The notes under the pieces are model-generated. The model was not told the origin of the DNA. It worked only from the letters and a program-made list of their open reading frames with translations, and made no database searches. Source: DASWUZ01 sp036401375 (lineage in GTDB: Bacteria; Acidobacteriota; Terriglobia; Terriglobales; Acidobacteriaceae). Taken from it: a DNA stretch of 64,000 nt. The position numbers and the translations under genes are program-made. This document shows positions 41,335 to 49,824 of the stretch, piece after piece. Positions within the stretch are counted from its first letter, which is position 1. Each line of letters starts with the position of its first letter. The stretch spans positions 1 through 64,000 of the forward strand of contig DASWVB010000035.1 of NCBI GenBank assembly GCA_036401375.1, read 5' to 3'.

Positions 41335-42006
41335 ATGGCCATGGATATCCAGCTGTTGCGCGAGGCTACTGCGGCAGACCACACGTCGGTAGAGGATTCC
41401 GTTCCTCTCATGGGCGCCGACCTCACGCTCGATACCTACCTGTCTGTCATGCGGCGTATGTACGGCATCGTTGTTGCCTGGGAAGAGTACGCGGCGGCCC
41501 GGGCTCCGTCGTGGATGCAGCCGATGCTCGCGGAGCGTAGCCGGCGGCAGCTGCTCGAAGAGGACCTCCGCTTCTTCGGTGTCCAGCCCGGCCGTCAGTT
41601 AACCGGAGGAGTTCCTGCGGGTCCGGCGGACGTGGCTCTGCCCGGGCTGGCTCTGCCCGGGCTGGCTCTCGCCGGGTTCGAAACAGAGTCCCAGCTGCTG
41701 GGAGCGATGTACGTGATGGAGGGTTCGCGGCTCGGCGGCCTTCATATCGCGCGTCATGTCGAGTCGGTCCTGGGGCTGACTCCAGGACGGGGCGACTCCT
41801 ACTTTCGCGGCCGCGCGGAAGGCACCGGAGCCATGTGGAAGGAATTTCTCGACGTTCTGAGGACGCGAGTGCCGGAGGCGCAGGCGGACCAGGCGATCTT
41901 CGCTGCCAGGGCGATGTTCCGCGCCTTCGGAGAGTGGATGCGAGGCACCGACCCACCTCTGCCGGCCGCTGCGCATCCCGACCTCCTGGCGGAGGTGGCA
42001 GTATGA
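41335..42006 (+). CDS. bphO: Biliverdin-producing heme oxygenase
   Basis: 223 residues. It opens LREATAADHTSVEDSVPLM, with the proximal heme-ligand His in ADHTSVE. It carries the signature YVMEGSRLGGLHIARHV of phytochrome-associated heme oxygenases (HmuO-like fold). It cleaves heme to biliverdin, the chromophore of the next gene's product. The stop overlaps the phytochrome start by four bases (ATGA). A 15-bp duplication gives LPGLALPGLALAG in the middle of the protein (about 100-115). The ATG at 41341 is an alternative start. Confidence 0.9.
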   Translation: MAMDIQLLREATAADHTSVEDSVPLMGADLTLDTYLSVMRRMYGIVVAWEEYAAARAPSWMQPMLAERSRRQLLEEDLRFFGVQPGRQLTGGVPAGPADVALPGLALPGLALAGFETESQLLGAMYVMEGSRLGGLHIARHVESVLGLTPGRGDSYFRGRAEGTGAMWKEFLDVLRTRVPEAQADQAIFAARAMFRAFGEWMRGTDPPLPAAAHPDLLAEVAV

Positions 42007-44660
42007 GCAACGAGAGCATAGCCGCGAACAAACAGCATGCTCTTCCCGCAGACCTCGTCGCCCGGGTGACTGAGCGTTGCGAGGATGAACAGATTCAGAT
42101 TCCCGGCAGCATCCAGACCCATGGCTTCCTTCTGCTTCTCGATGAGAGCTCCGGGCAGATAGTCGCAGCCAGCGAGAATGCCGAGGAGTTTCTTGGAGTG
42201 CCGTTCAAGCTCCTGCTTGGCGCCCCGCTTGAGACCCTGCTCGATCGCGAGCCCCTCTCGGCCATCAAGGCCTTGATGATCTCGGCCGAGGCGGATGCCG
42301 GCCTGGTGAACTACCTTGGCGCCTTCCGGGTCAAGGGCGAGCTCTGCAGCCTGGTGACCCACAAGGTCGCGGCCTGGCGGGTCCTCGAGTTCGAGAAACT
42401 CGACCGGCTGGTGAACCCCGAGCTGATGAACGCGGTGATCACCAACTTCGTCGGCAAGTTGAGCTCCCTGGGATCTGAACAGGAGCTCTGTCAGGCGATC
42501 GCAAGGCAGATCCAGGATCTCACCGGCTTCAACCGCGTCCTGCTCTACAGCTTCGATGATGCCGGTGACGGCACAGTGCTTGCCGAGGAGAGGGATGGCG
42601 CCCTGCCGAGCTACCTCGACCTGCGCTTCCCCGCGAGCGACATCCCACCCCAGGCACGCTCGCTTTACATCACGAATACGACCCGCTGTATCCCGGATGC
42701 CAGCTACACACCCTCGCAGCTCCGCGGTCTGCCCAGCGTGGCCGCAAGTCGGCTCGATCTCTCCCGGAGTGTGCTGCGCAGCGTCTCCCCCACCCACCTG
42801 GAGTACATGCGCAACATGGGTACGGCCGCTTCCATGTCGGTTTCGATCGTCTCCGATGGCAAGCTGTGGGGCCTGATCAGCGCACACCACGCCACCCCGC
42901 GCAGCGCTCCGTTTCTGATTCGAAGTGCCTGCGATCTGCTGACCAAGCTGGTGGGTACCCAGCTGCGGGCGTTCCGCACCGGGGAACAGCTGAAGGGCCG
43001 CGTCCACTTTCACGCCGTGCACCGCCAGATACTCACCCAGATGGCTGCCGAGAACGATTATGTCGGAGCCATGGAATCGCAGATCGACGAGCTGATGAAG
43101 GTGGAGAATGCGGAGGGCGTCGCCTTCCTCGTCGACGGACGCTGGGTCCGCGCCGGGAACACTCCCGACATCCCCGCCCTGCTGCGCATCGTCGAGTGGC
43201 TGGACAGGAAGCCCGGGCTCGAGATCTTCCAGAGCCGCGAACTGGGCAAGGATCTGGAATGGACCAGGCCGATGACCAGGGTCGCAAGCGGCATGCTCGC
43301 GATTCGAATCTCTGACGTAAACCGCAGCTACATCCTCTGGTTCCGCCCGGAGGTCGTGCGCACGGTGAAGTGGGCTGGCGAGCCGGGAAAGCCGGAGGAC
43401 CTGACCGGCCGGCTCAGTCCCCGCCTCTCCTTCGAGATCTGGCAGCAGAAGGTACACGGCAGGAGCGCTCCCTGGACAGAGATGGAAATCGAGTCCGCGT
43501 GCGAGTTCCGCAAAGACGTTCTGAAGATCATCCTGAAGCGCGCCGAAGAGGCTGAACATCTGAGCGAGGCCCGCTTCCAGCAACTCACCCATGCCATCCC
43601 CACACCGGTCTGGACGTCTGACGATGAGGGGAACCTGACCTACGTCAACCAGCGCTGGCGAGAGCAGGAGCTCAGCGAACAGGGACGGTGGTTCGACGCC
43701 GTAGACCTGGTCAACGAGGAGGGCAAGACCTGCCAGGACCTGTGGCAGCGAGCCGTCTCCCAGGGCGTGGTCTTCGAGGAGGAGGTCCGTCTCAAGCTCG
43801 ACAAGACGGGGCCTGATCGCTGGAGCCTGGTGCGCGCTGTGCCCTTCCAGAGGGCCGACGGAACGCGGGCCGGATGGGTTGGAACCTGTACCGACCTGAC
43901 CGACCGGAGAGAGCGCGAACTGGCAGTGCGCATGACAGAGAAGCTGGCCCTGATGGAGAGGATGACCAGCGTGATCGCGCACGAGATCAACAATCCCCTG
44001 GAGGCCATGACCAACCTGATGTACCTGCTCAAGGGCATGCTGCCCGGAGACACCGAGGCGCAGGAGTATCTGTCCATGGCAGGCATCGAGCTCGATCGCA
44101 TCTCCGGCATCACCAAGCAGACTCTGCGTTGGAGCCGCGAGGATGCCCACCGTCCGGAGTGGACCTCGGCCGGATACCTCTTCGGCGACACTCTGCGACT
44201 CTTCGCCGGCAAGATTCGCAGCCGCGAGGTCACCATGTCCGTCCAGGGCGGTGCCGAGATTCGGGTCTTCGGGGTCACAGGCCAGCTGCGCCAGCTGCTT
44301 GCCAACCTGGTCTCGAACGCGTTGGACGCCGTTCCCGTCGGGGGCCGAGTCTCACTCGAAGCCCGGCAGATGGAAGACGCCGTGCAGTTGATCGTTGCCG
44401 ACGCGGGTTCGGGGATGACCGCCGAGGTCAAGAAACAGATATTCCAGCCCTTCTTCAGCACCAAGGGAGACCTCGGCAACGGCCTTGGTCTCTACATCTC
44501 GCTTGAGATCGTCCAGAGGCACCGGGGCGAGCTCGTGATCGATTCAGAGGCTGGCCGCGGGACGACGGTGGTGGTCCGGCTTCCGCTGCCCGTGGCCCTC
44601 CCGGGGCAAGCTCTCGGCCCGGCGAATGACCATGTCGCCTCCGCCACAGCCGTAAACTAA
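42003..44660 (+). CDS. bphP: Bacteriophytochrome histidine kinase
   Basis: An 885-residue red/far-red photoreceptor kinase. The biliverdin-binding Cys26 sits in TERCEDEQIQIPGSIQTHG. Then come the PAS-like domain, a GAF domain with RFPASDIPPQARSLY and the chromophore His in SPTHLEYMRNMG, and a PHY domain with the tongue ending ILWFRPEVV. A further PAS domain (about 525-630, TPVWTSDDEGNLTYVN) precedes the HisKA (His660 in VIAHEINNP) and a HATPase (DAGSGMTAEVKKQIFQPFFST, GLGLYIS). The start is the ATG at 42003, overlapping the heme oxygenase stop. No response regulator follows, so the partner is elsewhere. Confidence 0.93.
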   Translation: MSNESIAANKQHALPADLVARVTERCEDEQIQIPGSIQTHGFLLLLDESSGQIVAASENAEEFLGVPFKLLLGAPLETLLDREPLSAIKALMISAEADAGLVNYLGAFRVKGELCSLVTHKVAAWRVLEFEKLDRLVNPELMNAVITNFVGKLSSLGSEQELCQAIARQIQDLTGFNRVLLYSFDDAGDGTVLAEERDGALPSYLDLRFPASDIPPQARSLYITNTTRCIPDASYTPSQLRGLPSVAASRLDLSRSVLRSVSPTHLEYMRNMGTAASMSVSIVSDGKLWGLISAHHATPRSAPFLIRSACDLLTKLVGTQLRAFRTGEQLKGRVHFHAVHRQILTQMAAENDYVGAMESQIDELMKVENAEGVAFLVDGRWVRAGNTPDIPALLRIVEWLDRKPGLEIFQSRELGKDLEWTRPMTRVASGMLAIRISDVNRSYILWFRPEVVRTVKWAGEPGKPEDLTGRLSPRLSFEIWQQKVHGRSAPWTEMEIESACEFRKDVLKIILKRAEEAEHLSEARFQQLTHAIPTPVWTSDDEGNLTYVNQRWREQELSEQGRWFDAVDLVNEEGKTCQDLWQRAVSQGVVFEEEVRLKLDKTGPDRWSLVRAVPFQRADGTRAGWVGTCTDLTDRRERELAVRMTEKLALMERMTSVIAHEINNPLEAMTNLMYLLKGMLPGDTEAQEYLSMAGIELDRISGITKQTLRWSREDAHRPEWTSAGYLFGDTLRLFAGKIRSREVTMSVQGGAEIRVFGVTGQLRQLLANLVSNALDAVPVGGRVSLEARQMEDAVQLIVADAGSGMTAEVKKQIFQPFFSTKGDLGNGLGLYISLEIVQRHRGELVIDSEAGRGTTVVVRLPLPVALPGQALGPANDHVASATAVN

Positions 44661-44799
44661 CTTACCTGCGCCAGGGAGCCAAGCTCTCTATGTACCGGTG
44701 CTGAGGCGGGACAGGCGTGTCCCTGAATATCCGCTTCAGGCGACCTGCACCTGCACGGGGGATGGCCGCCGCAGGAGTATGCGCCTTTATCATGAAGGG

Positions 44800-45972
44800 A
44801 TGACGACCGAACCGCTCCCCCGGAATGAGAGAACGACGCAGCGCATAGAGACTCTCGCGGTGCATGCTGGAAGGCGCATCGATCCTGCAACGGGAGCGGT
44901 TGTCTCACCGATCCACCTCTCGACCACCTTTGAGCGGCAGGCCGGCGGCGAGTACCCGCACGGCTTCTCCTACTCGCGTGACAACAATCCCAACCGGAGC
45001 TCGCTGGAGAGCTGCGTCGCGGCGCTGGAGGGTGGCGGAGCCGCGCTGGCCTTCGCTTCCGGGCTCGCCGTCACCACCGCTGTCCTGCAGGGCCTCAAGC
45101 CCGGCGACCACATCATCGCCCCGCTGGATGTCTACCACGGCTTCCGCAGGGTCGCGGGCGACGTCTTCGCCAACTGGCAGCTGCAGACTACCTACGTGGA
45201 CATGACCGACCCCGCCCATCTGGAAGCCGCGGTGCGCCCCAACACCAGGCTGATCTGGGTCGAGACGCCCTCGAACCCCCTGCTCACCGTCACCGATCTC
45301 GCCCAGGTCGCCCGCATTGCCCGCGAGGCGGGCGCGATCAGCGTGTGCGATGGAACCTTCGGGACGCCCGTCCTTCAGCATCCGCTCGACCACGGCATTG
45401 ACATGGTCGCGCACTCCACCACCAAGTACATCTCCGGCCACTCCGACGTGCTCGGCGGAGTTCTTATCGCCCGCGAGGAGAACCCGCTCTTCGCCAGCGC
45501 GCGAGTCTCGCAGCGTATTGGCGGCGCCGTGCCCTCACCCTTCGATTGCTGGCTGACTCTGCGGGGTATTGAGACTCTGCCCTGCCGGGTTCGAACGCAG
45601 TCCCAGTCGGCGATGCAGATTGCGCAGTTTCTGGACGCGCATGACGACGTTGAGGCCGTCTTCTATCCGGGACTTCCGAAGCACCCCGGGCACGCCATTG
45701 CGGCGCGGCAGATGAGCGCCTTTGGCGGTGTCCTCTCGATCAAGGTGGCCGGCGGAGCACGGAAGGCGATCGCCGCTGCGGCGGCGGTGCGCATCTTCAC
45801 AAGAGCGACGAGCCTGGGCGGCACGCACAGCCTGATCGAGCACCGCGCCTCGATGGAGGGGCCGGACAGCAAGACTCCGGCTAACCTGCTGCGACTCTCG
45901 ATCGGGCTCGAGAACCCGGCGGACCTCATCGAAGACCTGGAGCAGGCGCTGGCCAAACAGCCCGAGGACTAG
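44800..45972 (+). CDS. Cys/Met-metabolism PLP enzyme (cystathionine gamma-synthase/lyase family)
   Basis: 390 residues. The family opening is TLAVHAGRRIDPATGAVVSPIHLSTTF, then SYSRDNNPNRSSLE, and the PLP lysine is in MVAHSTTKYISGHSDVLGG. It ends with SLGGTHSLIEHRA and LLRLSIGLENPADLI. These motifs are shared by cystathionine gamma-synthase, gamma-lyase and O-acylhomoserine sulfhydrylase. I cannot separate them by eye. The ATG at 44800 has AAGG just upstream. No SAM riboswitch is visible before it. It stands alone. Confidence 0.88.
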   Translation: MTTEPLPRNERTTQRIETLAVHAGRRIDPATGAVVSPIHLSTTFERQAGGEYPHGFSYSRDNNPNRSSLESCVAALEGGGAALAFASGLAVTTAVLQGLKPGDHIIAPLDVYHGFRRVAGDVFANWQLQTTYVDMTDPAHLEAAVRPNTRLIWVETPSNPLLTVTDLAQVARIAREAGAISVCDGTFGTPVLQHPLDHGIDMVAHSTTKYISGHSDVLGGVLIAREENPLFASARVSQRIGGAVPSPFDCWLTLRGIETLPCRVRTQSQSAMQIAQFLDAHDDVEAVFYPGLPKHPGHAIAARQMSAFGGVLSIKVAGGARKAIAAAAAVRIFTRATSLGGTHSLIEHRASMEGPDSKTPANLLRLSIGLENPADLIEDLEQALAKQPED

Positions 45973-46026
45973 AACAAGGCCGGCGCCGCCAAACTCCAGC
46001 TTGGGACAAGGGACAGAGCGGGGTGC

Positions 46027-46052
46027 CCCATGTCTCGCACTTGAGACATGGG
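46027..46052. terminator. Perfect 10-bp hairpin between convergent genes
   Basis: CCCATGTCTC and GAGACATGGG flank a six-base loop, between the stops of the PLP enzyme (plus) and the GNAT gene (minus). It has no T-tract. The GGGTGCCCCATGTCTC context resembles a hairpin that I recall recurring between acidobacterial genes, so it may be a dispersed repeat that also stops transcription. Confidence 0.55.
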
Positions 46053-46128
46053 AATTGCCCGGCCAGTCGCTGATCCTCAGGCTAACGGGAACCGCGCGGA
46101 CAAGGGGGGCAGCATCGACATCGATCGG

Positions 46129-46434
46129 CTAACGCTCCTGCAGCAGGTCGGCATACTCCGGCTTGCGCGCGATGTAGCTGGCGACAAACGAACACTGCGG
46201 CACCACGACGAGACCTTCGGCGCGCGCATAGCCGAGCGCCGCAGCAGCAAGCTTGCCCCCTAGACCTTTGCCCTCGGCGGCCGAGGGCACCTCGGTGTGA
46301 AACATCGTGATCTTCTTTCCCGAGAGACGGTACTCGAGCAGGGCCAGCTCACCACCCACCCGCGCCTCGAAACGATGCTTCTCCCGGTTGTGCTCGACGT
46401 TGTGCTCTACGTTGTGCTCGACTGCGCTGTCCAT
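46129..46434 (-). CDS. Small GNAT-type N-acetyltransferase
   Basis: 101 residues from the ATG at 46434 (AGGGGGACGA upstream). The core is the short Acetyltransf_CG (YjdJ-like) fold: ALLEYRLSGKKITMFHTEVPSAAEGKGLGGKLAAAALGYAR, with an E-x-K/G-GLGGKL acetyl-CoA loop, then VVPQCSFVASYIARKPEY. Family members are small acyltransferases of mostly unknown substrate. The N-terminus carries the repeat VEHNVEHNVEHN, from a 12-bp tandem triplication. Longer open frame upstream to 46470. Confidence 0.85.
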   Translation of the reverse strand: MDSAVEHNVEHNVEHNREKHRFEARVGGELALLEYRLSGKKITMFHTEVPSAAEGKGLGGKLAAAALGYARAEGLVVVPQCSFVASYIARKPEYADLLQER

Positions 46435-46502
46435 TCGTCCCCCTGCTCTGATTTTCTGCCTGCGAGCCACCCCCGGTCTCCGCAGGCGGCGTCACCGCTC
46501 CC

Positions 46503-48911
46503 CTACATTGGATCACCGTAAAAGATGCCGCGTCCGTGGGTGCCGACGTACGCTCTTCCATACACGCGGGGGTCGCCCGCGATCTGGAGAACCAGTCCCC
46601 ACTGATGCTGATCGTCGTTGATGCGCACCCAGCTCTTCGCCTCGTCATCGGAGCGGAAGATGCCCGGCTGTCCCTTGACGGTGCCGACCAGGTAGAGCGC
46701 CGGGTAGATCCCATGCGGCGCGGCCATTCCAAAGCCGAACGCGTGGACCTCATCGACACCCTCAAGCCTCGTGAACGAAGAAGCTCCCCCGCCCCCGGGA
46801 AGCTGATGGTAGAGCCCGTTGAAGGCCGGAAGCCAGAGGTCGCCCTCCCTGCCCGGGGCCGCGTAGAGACGATCCTGCCCGCCGCGAACGTCGCCTCTGT
46901 TACCTGCCCTCGGCAGTCCGTCAGGCAGCATGAAAGGCTCGGACGTGAACGTCTGCGCACCATCGCTGCTGAGGAAGAGCCTTCCGTCAAACAGGCTGAG
47001 AGCGTAGAACTTTTCAGGATTGACCGGGTCGGCAACTATGCGCGTATCCGGCGGAACTCCTGTGGATGCCTTCCAGGTCGCACCCCGGTCGGTGGTGACA
47101 TATGCCGCTGACCGCTCCGGCACCCATACCCAGGTCTGACCGTCGGCTGAAACCGACACCGTCCCCGCACGCGGCTTCCGGGCTTCGAGTGCGATGCGCT
47201 GCGCCTCCTCCGCCGGGACACCCCGCGCGATGAGAAGCTCGGGCGTAATGGATGAAGAGCCACTAGGAGGTTTTGCCGGCGTCGTCCTCCAGGTGCGGCC
47301 TCCGTCCAGCGAATAGCCAATGTTTCCCCCCTGCTGCGCGTTCGCCGCCACCCCGACGCGCACGACCACATCGGGATTGGCCGCCGCGACCACCAATCCG
47401 GTGGTGTTGCCCAGGCGCGGCGGTGAAGAGGCGCCCTCGGGCGAGGGGCGGTCGAGGTCCCAATGAACGAAGCTGCCGTAGTCTCCAATGGCCGAGATGA
47501 GGTGAGCGCCCTTGATCGGGCTGGCAAGCTCAAGGCCTACCGTCTCCTCGATGCCGGTGCTCATGATGCTCCAGCGCGTCGGCTTGCCGCCGTCAACCGC
47601 CGTCAGGTTAAAGGTCTCCCAGCCTCCATAACCGGTGGTGAACATGGCGTGGTCAGAGTTGAGAGGATCGATCTCTATATCGAACAGCCAGTGAATCGGC
47701 GTCGGCGCCACATAGGGCGCGAGGGAGTAGTCGTATGTGCCAGCGGCTGCCCCCGGAGCACCAAAGACCTGCTTCCAGCTCTTGCCGCCGTCGATGCTGC
47801 GAAAGATGTCCTCGCCGCCGGTCGTCTGCCCCGGAGTGCGTGGCCGCCCAAAGGAGCTCGCGATCACCACCAGGGGGTTGTGGGCGTCGACCGCGACCCC
47901 TGCATACCCGAAGCGCCGCTCTGCGGAGGGCTTGTCAGGGGTGATATCGGCCCACTCTCCGGTACGGGTGTTGAGCTTCCATACGCCGCCGTCAGACATC
48001 CTCTGGGGACCCGGGTCGGTGCCGTACGCAATATAGAGCGTGCCCTCGGACGCGAGAGCAGCACGGGTCGGGCGGTACTTGGCGGGCGCACCCGGAACAG
48101 CTTGCCAGGTAGCGCCTGCGTCGGTACTGCGGAAGAGGTTGTCCCTGCCCATCAGCGATACACCCACATAGATGGTCGAGCTGGGCTGGTCGCGGCCGCT
48201 CTTTCGCACCTCGTTCGGCGCCGGGTCAAAGAGGGTGAAGACGATGCCGCTGCCCCCGCGCGGCGGTCGCCAGCTCCCGGAGCCCTGAGGAGAGGATGGT
48301 GGCGCTGCAGGTACAGTCTGCTCCGTTACGTCGGGAAAGCTGTCCACCCTGGACCAGGTGGCGGCGCCATCGACACTTCTCCACAATCCCGCATGACGGG
48401 TGCCCAGGTAGAGCACCTTGCCGTCAGCAGGATCGACGGAGAGCCGCTCGCCATTGCCGCGACCGTTCTCATTGCCGCCGAACTTGAAGGGAACATCCGA
48501 CCTCTGAAACGTCTTGCCGCGGTCAGCCGAGCGCAGGATGGCGCCGTTGGGAGTCGCGGGATTGGTATAGGTGCCGCATGCCAGGTAGACACGGTCCGGG
48601 TCAGACGGATCGACTGCAATGCTCTCGACACCCATCAGGTTCAGGTCCTTGTAGGGCATCCAGTCGAGAATCGGCTGCCATCGCTTCGCGGCCTCGTCCC
48701 ACCGGTAAGCGCCACCCATGTCGGTGCGCGCGTAGCGTACGCCTCGGGCAGTCGGATGGAAGATGATTCCATCCACGAACCCTCCACCCACGATCTGTAC
48801 GTTCTTCCAGTGGTATGGCTGTGCCGGAACATCCTGCGCGGCCACATGCAGCGCCAGCGAGGCGGACAGAACTGCCAGTGTTCCTACTGCTCTAAAGCGG
48901 CTTAACTGCAT
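46503..48911 (-). CDS. Secreted GH74 xyloglucanase-like enzyme
   Basis: An 802-residue exported protein with a signal peptide (about 1-25, ending HVAAQD). The rest is the tandem seven-bladed propeller of GH74 built from BNR-like repeats (ILRSADRGKTF, LWRSVDGAATW, YSLDGGRTW, YVTTDRGATW). The two catalytic Asp positions appear as VDGIIFHP/RYARTDMGGAYRW near the N-terminus and LFDIEIDPLNSDH in the second propeller. GH74 enzymes cleave xyloglucan backbones. It is convergent with nothing close and monocistronic. Confidence 0.88.
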   Translation of the reverse strand: MQLSRFRAVGTLAVLSASLALHVAAQDVPAQPYHWKNVQIVGGGFVDGIIFHPTARGVRYARTDMGGAYRWDEAAKRWQPILDWMPYKDLNLMGVESIAVDPSDPDRVYLACGTYTNPATPNGAILRSADRGKTFQRSDVPFKFGGNENGRGNGERLSVDPADGKVLYLGTRHAGLWRSVDGAATWSRVDSFPDVTEQTVPAAPPSSPQGSGSWRPPRGGSGIVFTLFDPAPNEVRKSGRDQPSSTIYVGVSLMGRDNLFRSTDAGATWQAVPGAPAKYRPTRAALASEGTLYIAYGTDPGPQRMSDGGVWKLNTRTGEWADITPDKPSAERRFGYAGVAVDAHNPLVVIASSFGRPRTPGQTTGGEDIFRSIDGGKSWKQVFGAPGAAAGTYDYSLAPYVAPTPIHWLFDIEIDPLNSDHAMFTTGYGGWETFNLTAVDGGKPTRWSIMSTGIEETVGLELASPIKGAHLISAIGDYGSFVHWDLDRPSPEGASSPPRLGNTTGLVVAAANPDVVVRVGVAANAQQGGNIGYSLDGGRTWRTTPAKPPSGSSSITPELLIARGVPAEEAQRIALEARKPRAGTVSVSADGQTWVWVPERSAAYVTTDRGATWKASTGVPPDTRIVADPVNPEKFYALSLFDGRLFLSSDGAQTFTSEPFMLPDGLPRAGNRGDVRGGQDRLYAAPGREGDLWLPAFNGLYHQLPGGGGASSFTRLEGVDEVHAFGFGMAAPHGIYPALYLVGTVKGQPGIFRSDDEAKSWVRINDDQHQWGLVLQIAGDPRVYGRAYVGTHGRGIFYGDPM

Positions 48912-49037
48912 CTTGTGATCTACCCGACTGCAAGTGTAGCGCGGCTCGCGGCGGCGTGCTGTACCCGCACGCAGGCCGCACTAGTAAAACGCACCCGGTC
49001 GAAGGCAGACGTCCAAGTGCACTGACCCTGCCATGGC

Positions 49038-49066
49038 TTGAGTACGATCAAACTCACAGATTAAAT
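49038..49066 (+). promoter_or_regulatory. Possible promoter of the ferritin-like gene
   Basis: TTGAGT (49038-49043), 17 bases, TTAAAT (49061-49066). Each hexamer matches the consensus at four positions. It lies in AT-rich DNA about 120 bases before the ATG at 49189. Confidence 0.35.
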
Positions 49067-49188
49067 TTTGAATGCGGCGGGCGCTATCAGCCAACGCCGC
49101 CAATACCGGGCGACTCAAACCATGGGTAGCACAACACGCAGCTTGCAAAGAGCTGACACGCAATTGCTCTATCCTGGAGGACACTCTG

Positions 49189-49698
49189 ATGGCACTCTTC
49201 GCCGGAAACATCGACGACCTGACTTCCCTTTACACCAAGCAGCTCCGCTTTCTTCTATCCACAGAAGAGCAGATCATCGACGCACTGCCCACGATGATCG
49301 AGCAGGCATCTGACCAGCAGATCAAGGCCGCATTGCAGTCGCATCTTCAGGAGACGGAAATTCACGCTGAGCGCGTTGAAGACATCCTCTCCGACCTGAG
49401 CGGAGATGTAGACAGCAAGAAGTGTGCAGCGACCGCTGCGCTCATCACCGCAGGCATGGACATGGTCAAAGCCGCAAATGACAGCTATGTGCGCGACGCC
49501 GCCATCATTGCCGCGGCCCAGAAGGTGGAACACTTCGAGATCGCCTCATACGGCGCTGCACGCAGCTGGGCGCAGGTACTCGGCCACACCGAGCAGGCCG
49601 CCATCCTCAACCAGACGCTGCAGGAGGAAGGCCACGCCGATCACCTGCTCACCACCATCTCCAACCGCACCAACCCTGAAGCAAGCAGGGCCGCCTGA
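49189..49698 (+). CDS. YciE/YciF-type ferritin-like protein (DUF892)
   Basis: 169 residues, all helical: LTSLYTKQLRFLLSTEEQIIDALP, HLQETEIHAERVEDIL, VEHFEIASYGAARSWAQVLGH and LQEEGHADHLLTTIS. The paired Glu/His positions (ETEIHAERVE, EHFEI, EEGHADH) form the di-iron-like site of the family. These proteins are stress-induced in enterobacteria and their activity is uncertain. The ATG at 49189 follows GGAGG. The frame is open upstream to 49072, but without a ribosome site. A strong hairpin follows at 49756. Confidence 0.88.
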   Translation: MALFAGNIDDLTSLYTKQLRFLLSTEEQIIDALPTMIEQASDQQIKAALQSHLQETEIHAERVEDILSDLSGDVDSKKCAATAALITAGMDMVKAANDSYVRDAAIIAAAQKVEHFEIASYGAARSWAQVLGHTEQAAILNQTLQEEGHADHLLTTISNRTNPEASRAA

Positions 49699-49755
49699 CA
49701 GGTCTCGCGTAACTTCAAATCGTGAGTCGAGTAACCGAACCGTGGGACGCATAAC

Positions 49756-49793
49756 TATATAGGCCGTTCAGCTTAATGCGGACGGCCTATATA
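49756..49793. terminator. Bidirectional terminator hairpin
   Basis: A perfect 12-bp inverted repeat (49756-49767 with 49782-49793; TATATAGGCCGT and its complement) with a 14-base loop. It is placed between the convergent ferritin-like gene and treZ. The A/T ends of the stem supply short U-runs in either direction. Confidence 0.7.
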
Positions 49794-49824
49794 CTCGCGC
49801 ATTTCCTACTCATCATTTTTTGAT

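Noticed and set aside
41799..44150. A very long open frame antisense to the bacteriophytochrome
   Set aside because: It has no start signal or domain and is a GC-rich codon shadow of bphP, which has all family motifs. Similar shadows lie opposite fliA, the sigma-54 activator, GH74, treZ and the sugar porter.
44661..44799. A SAM riboswitch before the Cys/Met PLP enzyme
   Set aside because: The region has some inverted repeats, but none of the SAM-I or SAM-II core sequences could be found.
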